DNA of 64,000 bases, taken from contig NZ_JARHUI010000002.1 in assembly GCF_029222925.1 (NCBI RefSeq), positions 660,564 to 724,563 on the forward strand, given 5' to 3'. The notes under the pieces are model-generated. The model worked only from the letters and a program-made list of their open reading frames with translations, did not search any database and was not told the DNA's origin. Position numbers and translations under genes: made by a program. This DNA is from Algoriphagus sp. CAU 1675 (GTDB lineage: Bacteria; Bacteroidota; Bacteroidia; Cytophagales; Cyclobacteriaceae). Numbering within the stretch: position 1 is the stretch's first letter; each line of letters starts with the position of its first letter. Positions 62,548 through 64,000 of the stretch are shown here, piece after piece.

Positions 62548-63781
62548 TTATGGAGATTAACTGTCCTTTTTGAATGACATACTTTACCTGTCCGGTAAGC
62601 TTATCACCAAACCAGGGGTTATTGGATGCCAAAGATTTATTGGAAAGTTCGTCATAAACCCAGGAAGTTTTCGGGTCGAAAATGGTCCAAGAAAAATCTT
62701 CACCAGCAGCCAAAACATTTCGAGGACCTGTAGTCACCTTTTCAAGCAAAACATCCCAACTTAATTCGGACTCTAGTTGAACCATTGCAGGTAAAAAGGT
62801 CTGGAGACCAGCCATCCCAAATTCTGCTAGGTCAAATTCCATGAATTTGGAATCATAATCCTGCGGCTGATGGTTAGAAACAAGCGCATCAATGGTCCCG
62901 TCTTTTAAGCCTTCAATAAGAGCGGATCTATCCTCAGCCCCTCTAAAGGGAGGTTTTACTTTATAATTAGGATTGAATTCGATTAAATCAGAATCGTGGC
63001 AAATCAAACTATAAATGGAAACGTCACAAGTAACATTCAAGCCTTCCTTTTTAGCGTTTCTTATTAAATCAACCCCTTTTTTAGTACTAATAGTCTGGAA
63101 GTGCACTCTACCACCAGCATAGCGTAACAATTCAAGATTCCTGTGAATAGCAACATCCTCGGCAAGGTTTGGAATTCCTTTCATCCCCAAATTAGTAGAA
63201 ACCTCACCTTCATGCATTTGGCCAAAAATAGCCAGCAAAGGATCATAGGAATGGTCAAAAAGCACCCCATCAATCTTTTGAAGGTATTGAAGGACTTTCA
63301 GAAACCTGTCCCCGTTGGACAAGGGTACAATTCCATCCCCAAAAATTTTCACTCCGGACTGGTAGTGCATATCCAAAATTTCAGTCAGGTCTTCTCCAGC
63401 TGTGTTTTTGGTCACCGCACCCTGAACGTATAGCTCTGGGGTAAATCTTTTGGCCTTGTTCAATACAAAGTCAACATCATTTTTGGATTGCAAAACAGGG
63501 TTAGTATTCGGCATTACTACAGCCTGAGAAAAGCCACTAGCAACCAAGCTTTGGCAAAAGCTCTCAATAGTTTCCTTGTATTCAAGGCCCGGTTCTCCAA
63601 ATGAAGCCCTCAAATCAACCCATCCAGAAGAAGCCAACCAACCCGAAGCATTAATTTCTGTTCCAGCAAATGATTGAGATTTTTCTAGGAGAGAAAGCTT
63701 ACCATCTTCAAAAACAAAGTTTCCGGTTAGCCTTTCTTTGTTGGGGGTAATAAGAGTCAGATCTCTAAAGAGCACATTCAT
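62540..63781 (-). CDS. Dihydroorotase-like protein lacking the metal-binding HxH (predicted inactive)
   Basis: The 413-residue protein has the amidohydrolase barrel of dihydroorotase, including VVMPNTNPVLQSK, VKPPFRGAEDR and the terminal strand. But where active enzymes have DxHxH near the N-terminus it reads DLRAS (56-60), it reads VHFQTIST where a metal-binding His is expected, and it has NHQPQDYD in place of TDHAPH. These changes suggest loss of catalysis. In Pseudomonas an inactive dihydroorotase (PyrC') is needed to assemble aspartate transcarbamoylase, so a structural role is the main alternative. It overlaps the DUF4199 gene by 8 bases. No other pyrimidine gene is near. Confidence 0.85.
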   Translation of the reverse strand: MNVLFRDLTLITPNKERLTGNFVFEDGKLSLLEKSQSFAGTEINASGWLASSGWVDLRASFGEPGLEYKETIESFCQSLVASGFSQAVVMPNTNPVLQSKNDVDFVLNKAKRFTPELYVQGAVTKNTAGEDLTEILDMHYQSGVKIFGDGIVPLSNGDRFLKVLQYLQKIDGVLFDHSYDPLLAIFGQMHEGEVSTNLGMKGIPNLAEDVAIHRNLELLRYAGGRVHFQTISTKKGVDLIRNAKKEGLNVTCDVSIYSLICHDSDLIEFNPNYKVKPPFRGAEDRSALIEGLKDGTIDALVSNHQPQDYDSKFMEFDLAEFGMAGLQTFLPAMVQLESELSWDVLLEKVTTGPRNVLAAGEDFSWTIFDPKTSWVYDELSNKSLASNNPWFGDKLTGQVKYVIQKGQLISINE

Positions 63782-63883
63782 GGATTGGAGATTTGATGCA
63801 AATCTGCAATAATAATCTATAAAATGAAATATAAACTTTGTCTGATTGAATACAAGCCAGGTAGATAAGACAGTTAAAAAAAA

Positions 63884-63905
63884 AGCCCCGTAAAGTAACG
63901 GGGCT
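63884..63905 (-). terminator. Rho-independent terminator downstream of the 5S rRNA gene
   Basis: AGCCCCGT (63884-63891) pairs with ACGGGGCT (63898-63905) with a 6-base loop; the A-run on the plus strand is the T-run for the minus transcript, 8 bases past the 5S end. Confidence 0.9.
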
Positions 63906-63912
63906 GAATAAT

Positions 63913-64000
63913 GTGGCGGCGACCTACTCTCCCGGGTGTAACCCCAGTACCATCGGCGCTGCAGGGCTTAACTTCTCTGTTCGGGATGGGAAGAGGTGGG
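63913..64000 (-). rRNA. rrf: 5S ribosomal RNA, 5' end outside the window
   Basis: The reverse complement contains CCATCCCGAAC, AAGTTAAGC and the AGAGTAGGTC segment of 5S rRNA. The 3' end falls at about 63913; roughly the first 20-25 bases lie beyond 64000. This marks the end of an rRNA operon transcribed leftwards from outside the window, with the terminator at 63884. Confidence 0.93.

Noticed and set aside
1..64000. CRISPR array, insertion sequence, prophage or integron
   Set aside because: No evenly spaced direct repeats, transposase, integrase or phage structural genes were seen.

Overview
The window is chromosomal DNA of a Bacteroidota bacterium, most likely of the Cytophagales (Cyclobacteriaceae or Algoriphagus-like). 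Evidence: families largely confined to that phylum (DUF4221, DUF4293, DUF4295, DUF4199, DUF5522, the GlmU-like fusion, DUF6340-like), several promoters of the phylum's TTTG/TAnnTTTG type, no obvious Shine-Dalgarno sequences, many lipoproteins and beta-barrel outer membrane proteins, and moderate AT richness. It looks like ordinary core chromosome; no prophage, insertion sequence, integron, CRISPR array or tRNA was seen.

Layout. 1-3.6 kb: a YbbP/YbbA-type ABC exporter, divergent from a TesA-like esterase lipoprotein. 3.7-12.3 kb: a GMC dehydrogenase with its Tat-signal small subunit, a DUF6340-like lipoprotein, two tandem DUF4221 lipoproteins and a large Asp-box propeller protein. 12.3-14.9 kb: a small porin, a lone receiver domain and a sodium symporter. 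14.9-21.6 kb: a tightly overlapping minus-strand operon (GlmU-like, DNA polymerase delta', RimB-like protease, RimK ligase, hemC, cyclophilin, RmlD-like reductase) behind rpmE2. 21.8-27.5 kb: a Wzi/RemB-like barrel protein, an MsbA-like exporter, a small membrane protein and comM. 27.5-28.4 kb: a solitary Mrr-type nuclease. 28.5-35.9 kb: phosphofructokinase, a metallo-hydrolase, a gene remnant, a GreA/B-like factor, a frameshifted/intact tandem gene pair, a rhodanese, CorA, a trans-sulfuration enzyme and DUF4293. 36-42.5 kb: truA, a second MsbA-like exporter, three secreted or membrane unknowns, hemE, MOSC. 42.7-51.2 kb: dnaK, a GroES-like protein, a small three-repeat secreted protein, a porin and ammonium channel, hemB and a phosphate-type porin. 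51.5-55.5 kb: HAD phosphatase, ornithine aminotransferase, DUF5522, and rpmB-rpmG-DUF4295-ftsY. 55.6-57.1 kb: an SPFH / membrane / ribbon-helix-helix trio. 57.1-63.8 kb: TolC, a methyltransferase, two glycosyltransferases, two DUF4199 proteins and a dihydroorotase-like protein. A 5S rRNA gene (minus) runs off the right edge, with its terminator visible.

Three haem-synthesis genes (hemC, hemE, hemB) lie at three separate loci. The points most worth a second look are the SPFH-RHH trio with a palindrome over its promoter, the dihydroorotase homologue that lacks the metal-binding HxH, the three-repeat small protein, the Cys-rich insert in ornithine aminotransferase, the CxxCxxCxxxC motif in the GMC enzyme, and the frameshifted paralogue.
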